Shown here piece after piece: positions 6,874 to 16,673 of a stretch of DNA of 64,000 nt. Position numbers and translations under genes: made by a program. The DNA comes from B10-G9 sp963712165 (GTDB lineage Bacteria; Chloroflexota; Anaerolineae; Anaerolineales; UBA11858). Location of the stretch: positions 477,245 to 541,244 of the forward strand of contig CAVQGY010000003.1 in the NCBI GenBank assembly GCA_963712165.1. The letters are read 5' to 3'. Position 1 is the stretch's first letter. Each line of letters begins with the position of its first letter. The notes beneath the pieces were generated by a model, which saw only the letters and a list, made by a program, of their open reading frames with translations, did no database searches and was not told the origin of the DNA.

Positions 6874-9753
6874 CTAAATATTGAGCCAGCGGCTGGCTGT
6901 AGAGGGCAAATCCTTCAAAAATCCCGTCTGAATAGTACATCTGGGAAGCGAGCTTAGAAATAGGTCCCCGTAGGTTTTGCTTATTAATCTTTTATCGAAG
7001 ATCGCCACAACACCCAGGTCCTGTTTGGTCCGGATCAATCGCCCAAAACCCTGCCTAAAACTGAGGATCGCTTCAGGAAGCATATAGTTTTGGAAAGAAT
7101 CCGGGTAGGTTTCTGCCCGGGCAGAAACGATGGGATCCGAAGGAACCTGAAAGGGTAATTTTGCGATTACGAGAACTGAGAGATCTGGCCCTGGTATATC
7201 TATGCCTTCCCAGAATGCTCTCGTGCCCAATAATACTGCCTGTTCAGCCATACGAAAACTGTTCAGCAATGTGTGGGGTGAGGGTCCGCTGCCTTGTTCA
7301 TAGACGATAATGCCCTCCTGGGCAAGAGGGCCGGTGATCGCTCGAGCAGTGCTCTGGAGCTGACCGTAGGACGTGAACAGAACCAGTGTTCTGCCTCCCG
7401 TTGCCTTGCAGAGAGAGATCAAACCCTTATTAAGGTATTGCTGATGGCCTTGAAGATCACCTGGTTCTGGAATATCTTCAACCAGATAAAGCAGTGCCGC
7501 GTTTTGATAATCGAATGGAGAGCCCAGGGACAGGGTTTCTGCGTCGTGGGCCTGGAGTCGATTCTGGATGAAATCGAAATTACCCGCAACAGTTAGTGTT
7601 GCGGAAGTCATGATCACCGCTCTTTTTTCAAACCAGATGTGGCTTTCCATCAATGCCCCGATATGGAGCGGCGCGGCCTGGATGGCGACTGCCGGGAATT
7701 GGGGATGGGATTCGATCCAATAGATCATATTTGGGTCCGGCTCAAAGACCAGGTTATCAATATTCTCGTACATCTCATAGAGTTCCCTGGATGCCTCCCT
7801 GAGGTCATTTAAAATGGCCTCGTACTTGGGTTGGCCATCACGATCTCTGCCCAGGAGGTCATTGATAGATTCCCACAGTTTTTGGATGTCTTCAAGCAGC
7901 CCGTAAAGTGACTGCCTGGCTTGATCCCAGCTAGCCTCAAGCTCATCCCAGTCTGATCCTGAACGGAGGATCCCCCCAAAACTTTCCGGGGAGTTAGGAG
8001 ATTGAAAACGGAGCTGGATCGTATACTTGCTATTCCTTTTTGCTGCCAGGGACCGGTCCAGAAATCCTTGCAGGATCTGGAAGACCTCCTCCATTCGGCT
8101 CTTGACCTTAAAGGACCGCGATACCATGGATTGGATCAGCTGGTTCAAGGACCCACTATCGGAGGGCGTCAGATTATCCTTCCCGAGGGACAGAACCCAG
8201 CTTAGGATGCCGTTATTTTCATCACCGAGGGTATTCAAAGACCTGCGAAGCAGGGATTGTGAAGTGTAAAAACTTAAAGCGTTAGTGGTTGCGCTTTCCA
8301 AATGATGTGCTTCATCGATCACCAGGGTGTCATATTCGGGTAGAACCCTGTTACCGGTGGCAACATCTGCCAGCAATAAGGCATGATTGACCACAATAAT
8401 ATGTGAGGAATGAGCTCGTTGACGCGCCTGATAAAATGGACACCTGCCTCCGGTCCTTTTCAAGCATCCTTCCGTTGAGCAGTCTTCATGATCTGCGGAT
8501 ATCCTGTTCCAGACTCTTCTCTCATTTTGACCGTTGAGATTGATCTCACCTCGATCACCGCTGAGGCTGGATTCCAACCAGACCAGGATCTTGCCAATCA
8601 CCCTCATTTCATCGACATTTTTAGGTTTGCTTTTTCTGAGAGTTTCCAGGTGGTGGGGGCAGAGATAATTCGATCGGCCTTTCAAAACCGCTGCCTTGCA
8701 GTCAAGTTCTAAAGTATTTAGTAATAAGGGGATGTCCTTGCTTATCAGTTGGTCCTGAAGGTTGATGGTATTGGTTGAGATCACAACCCTGTGCTGGTTG
8801 ATGGAAGACCAGATCGCGGCAGGGATCAAATACGCCAGTGATTTCCCAATCCCAGTGCCGGCTTCGATCAGGTAATGTCTGCCTTCGGATATGGCCCTGG
8901 TAGCAGCACGGAGCATCTCGAGTTGTTCTGAGCGGTTTTCGTAATCCGGGAAGGATTTATGAAACGGCCCGCCAGGCTCCAGGACAGCGGAAACTTCTTC
9001 GAGATCAAGTCCTTGAACCTTTTCTTTAGGCTCCAGTGGGTCAAATTCGGTGGGAGGTGGCTGTGAAAGGATAGGATTTTGATATTGTTCAATGTCCAAA
9101 TCCTTCTGCCCTTTTTTCCGCTCCTCTAGGGCCCATTGGAATGGTATAAAACCTTTCCATTTCAAGTCTTCAGAAAGGCGCACGATTTCTGCCAGTGTGC
9201 TGAGTGGAAGTTGGGTGATCTTCTCGTACATGATCTTGAAAATGGCCAGCGTTACCGCGGCATCATCCAGGGCGCGATGTGTGGCGCGTTTTGGCACCCC
9301 CAGTACCTGTCCCAGGGCACGTAGATTATAGCGGCCTTCTCCCGGGAGTATCACAGATGCCATTTCGTAGGTATCCAGGGATGGATTATCCTCAAAAGCC
9401 CCTTGTTGATTGAGAAAGGAAAGATCGAAACCCACATTATGGCCAACGATAGGTAGATCTTCTATCCTGAGGGAAGTGCCAGCCTGGCCAAGTTCCTTGT
9501 GAAGGAAATTGGTCAGCTTTTTGATTGCATCATCAATTGGCAGAGCTTTATCGGATTGAACCATTTCCCGGGTAATGCCAGTAAGCTCGGTGATGAAGCG
9601 AGGAATCGGTATGCCCGGGTTTACGAGCTGTGAATACTCCGCCTGTTTCCCCTTATCTGTGTGAAGCACTGCCCCGATTTCAATGATCCTGTCAGATTTT
9701 GGGTCAAGGCCGGTGGTTTCAAGGTCCAGCACTAAGAGAGTCTTATCAATCAT
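6874..9753 (-). CDS. dinG: DinG-type helicase with N-terminal DnaQ-like exonuclease
   Basis: A 959-residue fusion like the Gram-positive DinG. Residues 1-175 are a DEDDh 3'-5' exonuclease domain (LVLDLETTGLDP, later VGHNVGFDLSF and HRALDDAAVT). From about 270 a superfamily 2 XPD/DinG helicase follows, with Walker A (EAGTGIGKSLAYLIPA), the DEAH box (VIDEAHH) and late motifs V/VI (LGTRAFWEGIDIPG, FRQGFGRLIRT). Cysteines at NYLCPHH, CSTEGC and RCPFY are placed like the four iron-sulphur ligands of DinG/XPD proteins. The probable role is DNA repair or removal of R-loops and other structures in the cytoplasm. AAAGG lies nine bases before the ATG. Confidence 0.9.
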   Translation of the reverse strand: MIDKTLLVLDLETTGLDPKSDRIIEIGAVLHTDKGKQAEYSQLVNPGIPIPRFITELTGITREMVQSDKALPIDDAIKKLTNFLHKELGQAGTSLRIEDLPIVGHNVGFDLSFLNQQGAFEDNPSLDTYEMASVILPGEGRYNLRALGQVLGVPKRATHRALDDAAVTLAIFKIMYEKITQLPLSTLAEIVRLSEDLKWKGFIPFQWALEERKKGQKDLDIEQYQNPILSQPPPTEFDPLEPKEKVQGLDLEEVSAVLEPGGPFHKSFPDYENRSEQLEMLRAATRAISEGRHYLIEAGTGIGKSLAYLIPAAIWSSINQHRVVISTNTINLQDQLISKDIPLLLNTLELDCKAAVLKGRSNYLCPHHLETLRKSKPKNVDEMRVIGKILVWLESSLSGDRGEINLNGQNERRVWNRISADHEDCSTEGCLKRTGGRCPFYQARQRAHSSHIIVVNHALLLADVATGNRVLPEYDTLVIDEAHHLESATTNALSFYTSQSLLRRSLNTLGDENNGILSWVLSLGKDNLTPSDSGSLNQLIQSMVSRSFKVKSRMEEVFQILQGFLDRSLAAKRNSKYTIQLRFQSPNSPESFGGILRSGSDWDELEASWDQARQSLYGLLEDIQKLWESINDLLGRDRDGQPKYEAILNDLREASRELYEMYENIDNLVFEPDPNMIYWIESHPQFPAVAIQAAPLHIGALMESHIWFEKRAVIMTSATLTVAGNFDFIQNRLQAHDAETLSLGSPFDYQNAALLYLVEDIPEPGDLQGHQQYLNKGLISLCKATGGRTLVLFTSYGQLQSTARAITGPLAQEGIIVYEQGSGPSPHTLLNSFRMAEQAVLLGTRAFWEGIDIPGPDLSVLVIAKLPFQVPSDPIVSARAETYPDSFQNYMLPEAILSFRQGFGRLIRTKQDLGVVAIFDKRLISKTYGDLFLSSLPRCTIQTGFLKDLPSTASRWLNI

Positions 9754-9829
9754 AAAGTTACCTTTGGCAGAGCTTTATTAAGTCCTGCAGGATGAAAAAG
9801 CGAGTATTCAGAAAACGAATTGACCGGCG

Positions 9830-11191
9830 TCAGGATTGCCCGAAAGCCTGTAAGATCCTCGCGATATGTTTTGCGCCTTTAAGATAGAGATCGATCCGGA
9901 TGTTTTCATCCGGGGCATGAGCGTTTCCACCAGGGTGGCCGATTCCCGTAGTGACCACTGGAAGTTTCAAAGTATGGACGAAAGCATAACTGGGACCAGA
10001 ACCGCCAACCATCGGGACCAGCTGCATTTTTTCTCCAAATGCGCCTTCCGATACATTGACTACGAGTTCTACAAAAGGATCATCTGGGTTTGTACGGGCG
10101 GCAGGTCCCCCTCCCAGATATTCAATATGGATGTCTGGATAGCCCTCATGGTCCAGGTGTTCACGCAGCTGTTTAAGGACCTGGGATGGAGTTTGGCCAA
10201 GGGCAAGGCGAAAATCGACTTTAGCGGATGCCCTGGCGGGCAGGACCGTTTTTGACCCCGGGCCCTGGTAGCCAGATGTGAGTCCACAAATTGTGCAGGT
10301 AGGTTCATATACTGCAGCAACCCTTAAAGCTGTTTCATCCGGGAAGTCCTTTAAGAAATCCTTTATTCCATACCTGTCCTTGTATTCCTGGCTCACAGGG
10401 GGAAGGGCTGCAAGCAGATCGATTTCCCTAGCTGAGGGGTGGATGATTGGGTCGTAAAAACCAGGTAGGCGGATCTGCTCATCCTGGTCCTTTAATGTGT
10501 TCAAAGCCCAGACCAATCGCCAAGCGGCGTTGGGAAAAATCGAGCCACCTAGCCCGGAGTGAACATCCATATCTGCGGTATCCACAGATAGTTCAACATA
10601 ACAAATACCGCGCAGGCCAAGGTACTGCATGGGTGTATCGCGGTGATCAACTCCTCCAAACTCCCAGATGCAGGCATCTGCCTGGAGCAGCTCCTGGTGA
10701 GACTCCACGAAATCTGGCAGGTGAACGCTTCCGATCTCTTCTTCACCCTCGATGATAAATTTGATATTACATGGCAGCTCACCAAGCTCATAGAGCAGAG
10801 AGTCTAGTGCAAATAGCCTGCTAACGATGTGGCCTTTATCGTCACTGATCCCCCGTCCAAACAGTTTGCCATCACGTTCTTCTGGTTGAAAAGGAGGTGA
10901 AGTCCAAAGCTCTAGAGGTTCTGCCGGCTGGACATCATAATGATTGTAGATCAGGATGGTTTTATCGTTGGTCCCAGCTCTCTCCCCGAACACGACCGGA
11001 TGGCCGCCTGTTTCCAGGATCCGTGCTGTAAACCCCCGTTTTTTAAGCATGGCCTCTACCATCAGGGCGGTCTCTCTCATTCCCAGGTTTTGAGCGGCGA
11101 CACTGGGCTGGGCACAAAGCTCTTTTAATTCTTCAAGGCTGTTGGACAGGTTCTGTTCCAAGTAACGATCAATGGCGGAAAAGTCAAACAT
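9830..11191 (-). CDS. M20 family metallopeptidase (dipeptidase-like)
   Basis: A 453-residue cytoplasmic M20/M28-type zinc peptidase, closest in plan to CPG2/dipeptidase members. Metal-binding and catalytic positions are present: the first His in IYNHYDVQPAEP, the bridging Asp in GRGISDDKGH, the catalytic Glu in IEGEEEIGS and a C-terminal His in GIGHPGGNAHAPDE. The inserted lid domain is around residues 195-330. The substrate cannot be told from the sequence; dipeptides or acylated amino acids are typical. The gene lies three bases downstream of the uridine kinase gene on the same strand, so the two are probably co-transcribed. Confidence 0.88.
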   Translation of the reverse strand: MFDFSAIDRYLEQNLSNSLEELKELCAQPSVAAQNLGMRETALMVEAMLKKRGFTARILETGGHPVVFGERAGTNDKTILIYNHYDVQPAEPLELWTSPPFQPEERDGKLFGRGISDDKGHIVSRLFALDSLLYELGELPCNIKFIIEGEEEIGSVHLPDFVESHQELLQADACIWEFGGVDHRDTPMQYLGLRGICYVELSVDTADMDVHSGLGGSIFPNAAWRLVWALNTLKDQDEQIRLPGFYDPIIHPSAREIDLLAALPPVSQEYKDRYGIKDFLKDFPDETALRVAAVYEPTCTICGLTSGYQGPGSKTVLPARASAKVDFRLALGQTPSQVLKQLREHLDHEGYPDIHIEYLGGGPAARTNPDDPFVELVVNVSEGAFGEKMQLVPMVGGSGPSYAFVHTLKLPVVTTGIGHPGGNAHAPDENIRIDLYLKGAKHIARILQAFGQS

Positions 11192-11194
11192 AGA

Positions 11195-11824
11195 TTACTC
11201 CTGGAGCATAGATTCTATCCTGGCGACAATCAGATCAAGAGCTACGCGGTTGTAGCCGCCTTCAGGAATGATCACACTGGCATATCGCTTGGATGGCTCT
11301 ACGAACTCCAGGTGCATGGGTCGGACCGTATCAAGATATTGTTCAATCACATTCTCAGTTGTTCGGCCCCGTTCTTCGATATCCCTGCGCAAACGGCGGA
11401 TGAAGCGGATATCCGCATCAGTGTCAACATAGATCTTGAGATCAAATAGCTTCCTTAATTCTGGCTCAGCAAAGAGCAATATGCCCTCAACGATCAAGAT
11501 CTGCTGAGGCTCGACCAGGGTTGTTTCTGATGTTCTGGTGTGGGTTTTGAAATCGTAGTGGGGAAGCTCGATCGAATTCCCCGCTTTGAGTTGATTAATA
11601 TGCTCGATCAAAAGCTCCGTTTCCAGTGATGAGGGGTGATCGAAATTCACCCTGGCCCGTTCCTCTTGAGATAGATGGTGCAGTTCAAGGTAGTACGCAT
11701 CGTGAGGGAGGAAGGCAATCTTTTCAGGACCGACCGTTTCCAGGATATAGTCTGCAATCGTAGTCTTTCCGGAGCCCGTTCCTCCGGCAATACCAATTAC
11801 TAGAGAAGTGATATGTTTGGTCAT
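11195..11824 (-). CDS. udk: Uridine kinase
   Basis: A 209-residue uridine/cytidine kinase that phosphorylates the nucleosides to UMP and CMP in pyrimidine salvage. The P-loop is IAGGTGSGKTT near the N-terminus. Family signatures follow: LPHDAYY, the substrate-binding NFDHPSSLE, LPHYDFKTHTR and the lid RFIRRLRRDI. An in-frame TTG 21 codons upstream would lengthen the protein, but the conserved family start fits MTKHITSLVIG, so the ATG at 11824 was chosen despite a weak ribosome-binding site. The gene is followed three bases later by the M20 peptidase gene. Confidence 0.9.
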   Translation of the reverse strand: MTKHITSLVIGIAGGTGSGKTTIADYILETVGPEKIAFLPHDAYYLELHHLSQEERARVNFDHPSSLETELLIEHINQLKAGNSIELPHYDFKTHTRTSETTLVEPQQILIVEGILLFAEPELRKLFDLKIYVDTDADIRFIRRLRRDIEERGRTTENVIEQYLDTVRPMHLEFVEPSKRYASVIIPEGGYNRVALDLIVARIESMLQE

Positions 11825-11980
11825 GGTGATCGTATTATACTTGAACGCTGCTAGGTTCAGTTTAGCAATTGAGCTGTAAGGAATCAATCCCCTGATCAGG
11901 TTTCTTCAAAGGCGATCTATGAAACAATAATCAGATTTGAACGTATATTTGATAGGATTCATTTAAGGAGAGATAAAAAA

Positions 11981-12292
11981 ATGAAGAAGAACCTGCTAAT
12001 GCTTGTGTTGATCGTGATTCCTTTGCTGCTAGCAGCATGCACTGCTGGCCCCAATGAACTCAGAAATACACCCGATGAAGATGGAGAGGTGGCTGGTTTT
12101 TGGAAGGGAATCTGGCATGGGATGATTTCCCCGATCACATTCATCTTGTCTTTATTCTCCAAGAATATTTATGTATTCGAGGTCCATAATAATGGTGGTT
12201 GGTACACCTTTGGATTTCTGCTAGGTGCTTCAGCGACCTTTGGAGGTTCTGGCGGCGGTGCAGCCTGCCGGGGAAGAAGAAAGGATAAATAA
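11981..12292 (+). CDS. Small lipoprotein with membrane segments
   Basis: A 103-residue protein with a lipoprotein signal peptide: a Lys-rich N-terminus, a hydrophobic core and the lipobox LLAAC at about residues 16-20. The mature part has a Trp-rich hydrophobic stretch (FWKGIWHGMISPITFILSLF) and a Gly-rich second hydrophobic segment (TFGFLLGASATFGGSGGG) before a basic tail. I recall proteins with this FWKGIWHG...SLF pattern from varied bacteria and archaea without a known function. A TTAAGGAGAG ribosome-binding site precedes the ATG. It is a lone gene, divergent from udk. Confidence 0.75.
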   Translation: MKKNLLMLVLIVIPLLLAACTAGPNELRNTPDEDGEVAGFWKGIWHGMISPITFILSLFSKNIYVFEVHNNGGWYTFGFLLGASATFGGSGGGAACRGRRKDK

Positions 12293-12305
12293 GCCTGGAT
12301 AAAGC

Positions 12306-13166
12306 TCAGTTTTCTACCCGAAGGGGCGCCTCCGGCGGCTCTTCGGCCTTTTCTCCCAGAATCTGGCTCTTTTGGTATGCAGCCCAGACAGCTTTGGATA
12401 GGATCGTGCGCATACCGCCTTTTTCCAACTGGTAGATGGCTTCCGCGCTTGTTCCGCCAGGGGATGTGACCATATTGCGCAATTCAGCTAAGTGCAGCTC
12501 GGATTGCTGGGCAAATTCTACGGATCCCTTGAGCGTCTCCAGAACGATCAGGCGGGCATCACGGCGAGAAAAACCCAGGTGGACCGCGGCATCGATCAGG
12601 GCTTCAGCCAGTAAAAAAACATAAGTCGGTCCGGTACCGCTTACGGCGGTTGCCATATTGAGGGCGTCTTCCTTCTCCATGTAGAGCTGTTTGCCCATCG
12701 CCTCCAGGATCGTTTTGGCTTCTTCCCGCTGGGTTTCAGTCACCGCGACCGAATCTGTCCAGACGGTCATCCCCGCACTGATCTGGGCAGGTGTGTTGGG
12801 CATGGACCGGATAACTGATTTGTGAGAGAGGCCTTTTTGGATGGTAGAGATTGGCATCCCCGCAACGATTGAAAATACCAGGCTTCCGGCTGGTATTTTT
12901 CCTTTCAGGTCCGAGAACACATCCGGCAAGACCTGGGGTTTAACTGCCAGGATCACGATATCCGCACCCACCACGGCCTGCTGGTTTTCTCCAGTGACCT
13001 TTACTCCGTATTTGGTCCTTACTAAATCTCTCTGTTCCGGATAGGGGTCCGCGGCAGTGATCTGCTCAGGTGAAACTTCATTCTTTCGAAGCAAGGCACC
13101 GATCATTGCGCCTGCCATATTTCCGCTGCCTATCAAAGCGATTTGTTTGTTTTCCAGATGTTTCAT
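12306..13166 (-). CDS. proC: Pyrroline-5-carboxylate reductase
   Basis: ProC catalyses the NAD(P)H-dependent last step of proline synthesis. The 286-residue protein has the Rossmann dinucleotide motif ALIGSGNMAGAMIGAL near the N-terminus, LAVKPQ near 72, the RSMPNTPA motif near 119, and the C-terminal dimerisation domain with SGTGPTYVF and the family signature VTSPGGTSAEA. AGGAGG lies six bases before the ATG at 13166, which rules out a longer in-frame start. It is convergent with the small lipoprotein gene and not in an obvious operon. Confidence 0.94.
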   Translation of the reverse strand: MKHLENKQIALIGSGNMAGAMIGALLRKNEVSPEQITAADPYPEQRDLVRTKYGVKVTGENQQAVVGADIVILAVKPQVLPDVFSDLKGKIPAGSLVFSIVAGMPISTIQKGLSHKSVIRSMPNTPAQISAGMTVWTDSVAVTETQREEAKTILEAMGKQLYMEKEDALNMATAVSGTGPTYVFLLAEALIDAAVHLGFSRRDARLIVLETLKGSVEFAQQSELHLAELRNMVTSPGGTSAEAIYQLEKGGMRTILSKAVWAAYQKSQILGEKAEEPPEAPLRVEN

Positions 13167-13250
13167 GCTTTCCTCCTGCCGTCGTTTCCTGCTTATTGAG
13201 TTACCTGCCTGCAATGCTGGAATTGTACCATTCTGGGTTGTGTGCCTGAT

Positions 13251-14048
13251 TTACCTGTCAGGCCTGTTTTGTTCCTGGTTCATATAATTCTGATCGGCTA
13301 AATAAGCCAAAAGGCGTGACGAGATTTCCTGCTGACTGGAGCGGGTATATTTGACACGTGTATAGAGTTGGGCCAGGTTCTCAATGGAGTTGGCTTCTGC
13401 CTGGTTTTTGAGCCAGGAGGATTTCATATATCGCTCCCAACCCTTGATCTCTCTCTCTGAATAGATCGACTTTATTTCCTGGTCGGTATAGTCATGATAG
13501 GTTTCCTTATGAACGAGTCCCCGGGTAGGCAGTCGATCCCGAAGATCAGGGTTTTCATCCGGATAACCCAGTGAATAGCCAACCACAGGAACGACGTTCT
13601 CTGGAAGCTCTAGTATCTCACCAATAAGGTCAGCGTTGGCGAAAGTACTTCCCAGGTAGCAGAGGCCAAGGCCCCGCGACTCTGCGGCCAGCGCGACGGT
13701 TTGCGAGACAAGGATCGCGTCCATTGCAGCAACCATAAAGCTAAAAAAGTTATCGAAACCATCAGGTGCGTTGCTGAGGTCTAGCCACAACCGCATACGG
13801 TGAAAATCAGCACAGAAGGTCATCAGAACCGGCGCTTCGACTACCATGGACTGTTCTAGGTGAGGTTTGAGGAGCTTCGCGCGAAGGTCCGCATCCTGGG
13901 TGGTGATGATCGAATAGGCTTGCATATTCCCGGAAGATGGGCTTCGAATTCCGGCTTCAAGGATTTCTTCCAGCAGCGCTTCCGGGATCGGATCTGGTTT
14001 ATATTTCCGGATCGAGCGATGTTGATGGATTTGTTCAATGACTGGCAT
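13251..14048 (-). CDS. Nitroreductase family FMN oxidoreductase
   Basis: A 265-residue protein of the FMN-dependent nitroreductase superfamily, most like the NfsA/NfrA (Frp) branch. The FMN-binding start is HRSIRKYKPDPIPEALLEEI, followed by GIRSPSSGNMQAYSII, then AAESRGLGLCYLGS and PVVGYSLGYPDENP. The C-terminal extension, with YTRSSQQEISSRLLAYL, is typical of that branch. A GGAGG sequence eight bases before the ATG at 14048 fixes the start. The in vivo substrate is unknown; flavin or disulphide reduction is common in the family. It is not clearly linked to neighbours. Confidence 0.87.
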   Translation of the reverse strand: MPVIEQIHQHRSIRKYKPDPIPEALLEEILEAGIRSPSSGNMQAYSIITTQDADLRAKLLKPHLEQSMVVEAPVLMTFCADFHRMRLWLDLSNAPDGFDNFFSFMVAAMDAILVSQTVALAAESRGLGLCYLGSTFANADLIGEILELPENVVPVVGYSLGYPDENPDLRDRLPTRGLVHKETYHDYTDQEIKSIYSEREIKGWERYMKSSWLKNQAEANSIENLAQLYTRVKYTRSSQQEISSRLLAYLADQNYMNQEQNRPDR

Positions 14049-14254
14049 GTACTTTCCTCCAGGATGATCTTCCTTAATAAAAATCAGTATACGATATTTA
14101 GACTGGTTGTGTTCTCCAATTCTGAAGCGAAAAAAAATAGGGTTCAAGGTGTTTGGCCTTAAGCAAACCCCATTCCATTTGACATTGGTTAGAGGATAGG
14201 ACGTTGATTAGAATATTGAAACCCTGGAGAGTATAGTGCCTGAATTGCCCGGGA

Positions 14255-15094
14255 CTAGTTTTCTTCGTAGAAATTCTCTCCGTAAACAGCAGGGACCCAC
14301 TTTTGGCTGGTGATGGGAGGGCGCTTGTAGCCAGGGTCAACTTGAGTGGGAGGTAGTTCAACTGGCTCGGGGGAGAGATCCTCGTAATCTATCAAGCCGA
14401 GTAGGTGTGTGATGCAATTCAACCTGGCGTGGCGTTTTATCGTGGCGTCGACCACATACCAGGGCGCTTTATCCGAATCTGTATACATGAACATGGCATC
14501 CTTCGCCCGGGAATACTCTACCCATTTTGTGCGTGATTCCATATCCATAGGAGAGAGTTTCCAGCGGCGTGAGGGGTCCGTATTTCGGGTCCGGAATCGC
14601 TTTTCCTGTTCTTCGGCACTTACCGAGAACCAATATTTGATAAGTATGATTCCAGAGCGGATCAACATGCGTTCAAACTCCGGACAGGTGCGTAAAAACT
14701 CGCGGTATTCATCATCAGTACAGAAACCCATCACACGCTCCACACCTGCGCGGTTGTACCAGCTGCGATCGAATAGAACCATTTCTCCGGCGGAAGGTAG
14801 GTGGGGGATATAGCGCTGAAAATACCACTGCTGCTTTTCCCTGTCCGATGGGGTTCCCAGTGCAACAACGCGAACAATGCGGGGATTAAGGCGCTGAGTG
14901 ATCCTTTTTATCACGCCACCTTTGCCAGCGGCATCCCGGCCTTCAAAGATCACACAAACCTTCAAGCCTTTTTCCTTGATCCAGTACTGGAGTTTCACCA
15001 ATTCCTCTTGGAGGTGGGCCAGTTCCCGATTATAGTGGGAAGCCTTTAGCCTGCCTGAGGCGCTATATTCAAGGGTGACTTGATCTTCTGACAT
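14255..15094 (-). CDS. ppk2: Polyphosphate kinase 2
   Basis: A 279-residue one-domain PPK2, which transfers phosphate between polyphosphate and nucleotides. The P-loop (IFEGRDAAGKGGVIKRI) lies near residue 50, and the lid and metal-binding parts follow (QQWYFQRYIPHLPSAGE, LFDRSWYNRAGVERVMGF). The WKLSPMD and SDKAPWYVVDA signatures are typical of the family. Length and motifs best match single-domain class I enzymes, which make NTP from NDP, but the class cannot be fixed by eye. AGGAG lies upstream of the ATG at 15094. Confidence 0.92.
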   Translation of the reverse strand: MSEDQVTLEYSASGRLKASHYNRELAHLQEELVKLQYWIKEKGLKVCVIFEGRDAAGKGGVIKRITQRLNPRIVRVVALGTPSDREKQQWYFQRYIPHLPSAGEMVLFDRSWYNRAGVERVMGFCTDDEYREFLRTCPEFERMLIRSGIILIKYWFSVSAEEQEKRFRTRNTDPSRRWKLSPMDMESRTKWVEYSRAKDAMFMYTDSDKAPWYVVDATIKRHARLNCITHLLGLIDYEDLSPEPVELPPTQVDPGYKRPPITSQKWVPAVYGENFYEEN

Positions 15095-15236
15095 CACCTG
15101 CTCCTTTGATCCGGAATTATCGCTGTGAAATGTCCGTTCTCATTACTATATCCAAATCGAATTTTTCCGTCAACTGTTTTGGTTAGGTTTACACGGGAAT
15201 TGGAGGCTTAGTTGAGAAAATCATCTAAATAAAGAG

Positions 15237-15308
15237 AGCCACCGATGGGAGTCGAACCCATAACCTATCGCTTACGAAGCGATTGCTCTACCCTTGAGCT
15301 ACGGTGGC
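15237..15308 (-). tRNA. tRNA-Thr (anticodon CGT)
   Basis: A full cloverleaf can be drawn on the minus strand. The 7-bp acceptor stem pairs GCCACCG with CGGTGGC, the D arm starts GCTCAAGGGTAGAGC, and the anticodon stem ATCGC/GCGAT encloses loop TTCGTAA with anticodon CGT. The T arm contains GGTTCGACTCC. CCA is not encoded. Confidence 0.95.
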
Positions 15309-15413
15309 GGAAAAGCTGTTGGTTGACGGGTGGAATTATACCAGCTATCATACGGGAGTGACAGGTGGCTGATGCCTGGTCCAGCACTATTTCACTATCT
15401 TAAGGAGTACGAT

Positions 15414-16664
15414 TTGCGCATAGCTGTTCTATCCTATCACACCTGTCCTTTGGCCACGCTGGGGGGAAAAGATGCCGGCGGGATGAATGTTTACGTTCGT
15501 GATCTGGCTTTATTTCTTGGTCGGGAAGGCGTTCAATTGGATGTATTCACTCGATCCCAGGATGAGCACGTTCCGCATGTTCTGCATGACCTCGGGTATG
15601 GAAACCGAGTGGCGCATATACCTGCCGGACCTGAATACCCCTTGCCGAAGGAACAATTGATAGAACATATTCAGGAGTTCGTGGACAGGATCCAGGCTTT
15701 TTCCAAAACCAAGGATCTGAAATACGATCTGATACACAGTCATTACTGGATGTCAGGATTGGCAGCAGAAAAGCTCTCTGCAATCTGGAACGTACCAGTG
15801 ATCCAGATGTTCCATACTTTAGGGAAATTGAAACAGGCGGTTGCCCAGAATGCTGAAGAGGCAGAAGGTGATTACCGGATAAAAGGAGAGTCCCGGGTCA
15901 TCGAGAATGTTGATGTGATTATCGCGTCGACTTCCACGGAGAAAGAGCAGCTAGTAACCCTTTATGAGGCTCCGGCTCAAAAGATCGAAATCATCCCACC
16001 GGGTGTGGACTTAAGTCATTTCTATCCAATACCGCCCGATGAAGCCAAGGAATTTGTAGGAGTTCCCCTGGAAAAAAAGATGCTCCTGTTTGTGGGCCGG
16101 ATCGAGCCGCTGAAGGGCATCAAAACCCTGTTGCGGGCAATCGGGATCCTGCGAGCGAACGGAGAATCCGAAGATGACCTGTGCCTGGCTGTAATTGGTG
16201 GTGAGTTGGAGGATGAGAATGGTGAAGAAACAGAAGAAGTCAAGCTGCTCATGAAGCTTCGGGATGAGTACGGGCTGCAGGATATGGTCACTTTCCTTGG
16301 GAAACAAAACCAGGATTCACTGCCATATTACTATTCAGCAGCAGAGATGGTTATCATGCCCTCTCATTATGAATCCTTTGGAATGGTGGCATTGGAATCT
16401 ATGGCTTGCGGCACTCCGGTGATCGCTTCCATGGTTGGCGGTCTTATCCATCTCGTTGAAGATGGCGTAACGGGATACCATGTCCCGGTTGAAGACCCCC
16501 GGGCCCTCAGTTCGAGAATTGCGAGTTTGATAAAGGATAAAGCGCTGAGATATCGGATGGGCCATGATGCTTTTGCGTTCGCCAAGAACTATAACTGGGA
16601 GAATATTTCGACCCGAATGATCCAGCTTTATTCAGCAACCATCGATGGCAGTTTTCCCCCCTGA
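15414..16664 (+). CDS. GT4 family glycosyltransferase
   Basis: A GT-B fold, family 4 retaining glycosyltransferase of about 416 residues, similar in plan to sucrose-phosphate synthase and MshA. The donor/acceptor loop GGKDAGGMNVYVRDLA is near the N-terminus. FVGRIEPLKGI starts the second Rossmann domain. The E-x7-E nucleotide-sugar site is in HYESFGMVALESMACGTPV. I chose TTG at 15414 because AAGGAG lies six bases upstream and it gives the usual start (M)RIAVLSYHTCP. Longer in-frame starts exist at 15372 (ATG) and 15330 (GTG), the latter close to the tRNA gene. The sugar donor and acceptor are unknown. Confidence 0.85.
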   Translation: MRIAVLSYHTCPLATLGGKDAGGMNVYVRDLALFLGREGVQLDVFTRSQDEHVPHVLHDLGYGNRVAHIPAGPEYPLPKEQLIEHIQEFVDRIQAFSKTKDLKYDLIHSHYWMSGLAAEKLSAIWNVPVIQMFHTLGKLKQAVAQNAEEAEGDYRIKGESRVIENVDVIIASTSTEKEQLVTLYEAPAQKIEIIPPGVDLSHFYPIPPDEAKEFVGVPLEKKMLLFVGRIEPLKGIKTLLRAIGILRANGESEDDLCLAVIGGELEDENGEETEEVKLLMKLRDEYGLQDMVTFLGKQNQDSLPYYYSAAEMVIMPSHYESFGMVALESMACGTPVIASMVGGLIHLVEDGVTGYHVPVEDPRALSSRIASLIKDKALRYRMGHDAFAFAKNYNWENISTRMIQLYSATIDGSFPP

Positions 16665-16673
16665 GCTAACCTA

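Noticed and set aside
15330..15413. Longer N-terminus for the GT4 glycosyltransferase
   Set aside because: The added residues do not fit the family start, and AAGGAG sits six bases before the TTG at 15414.
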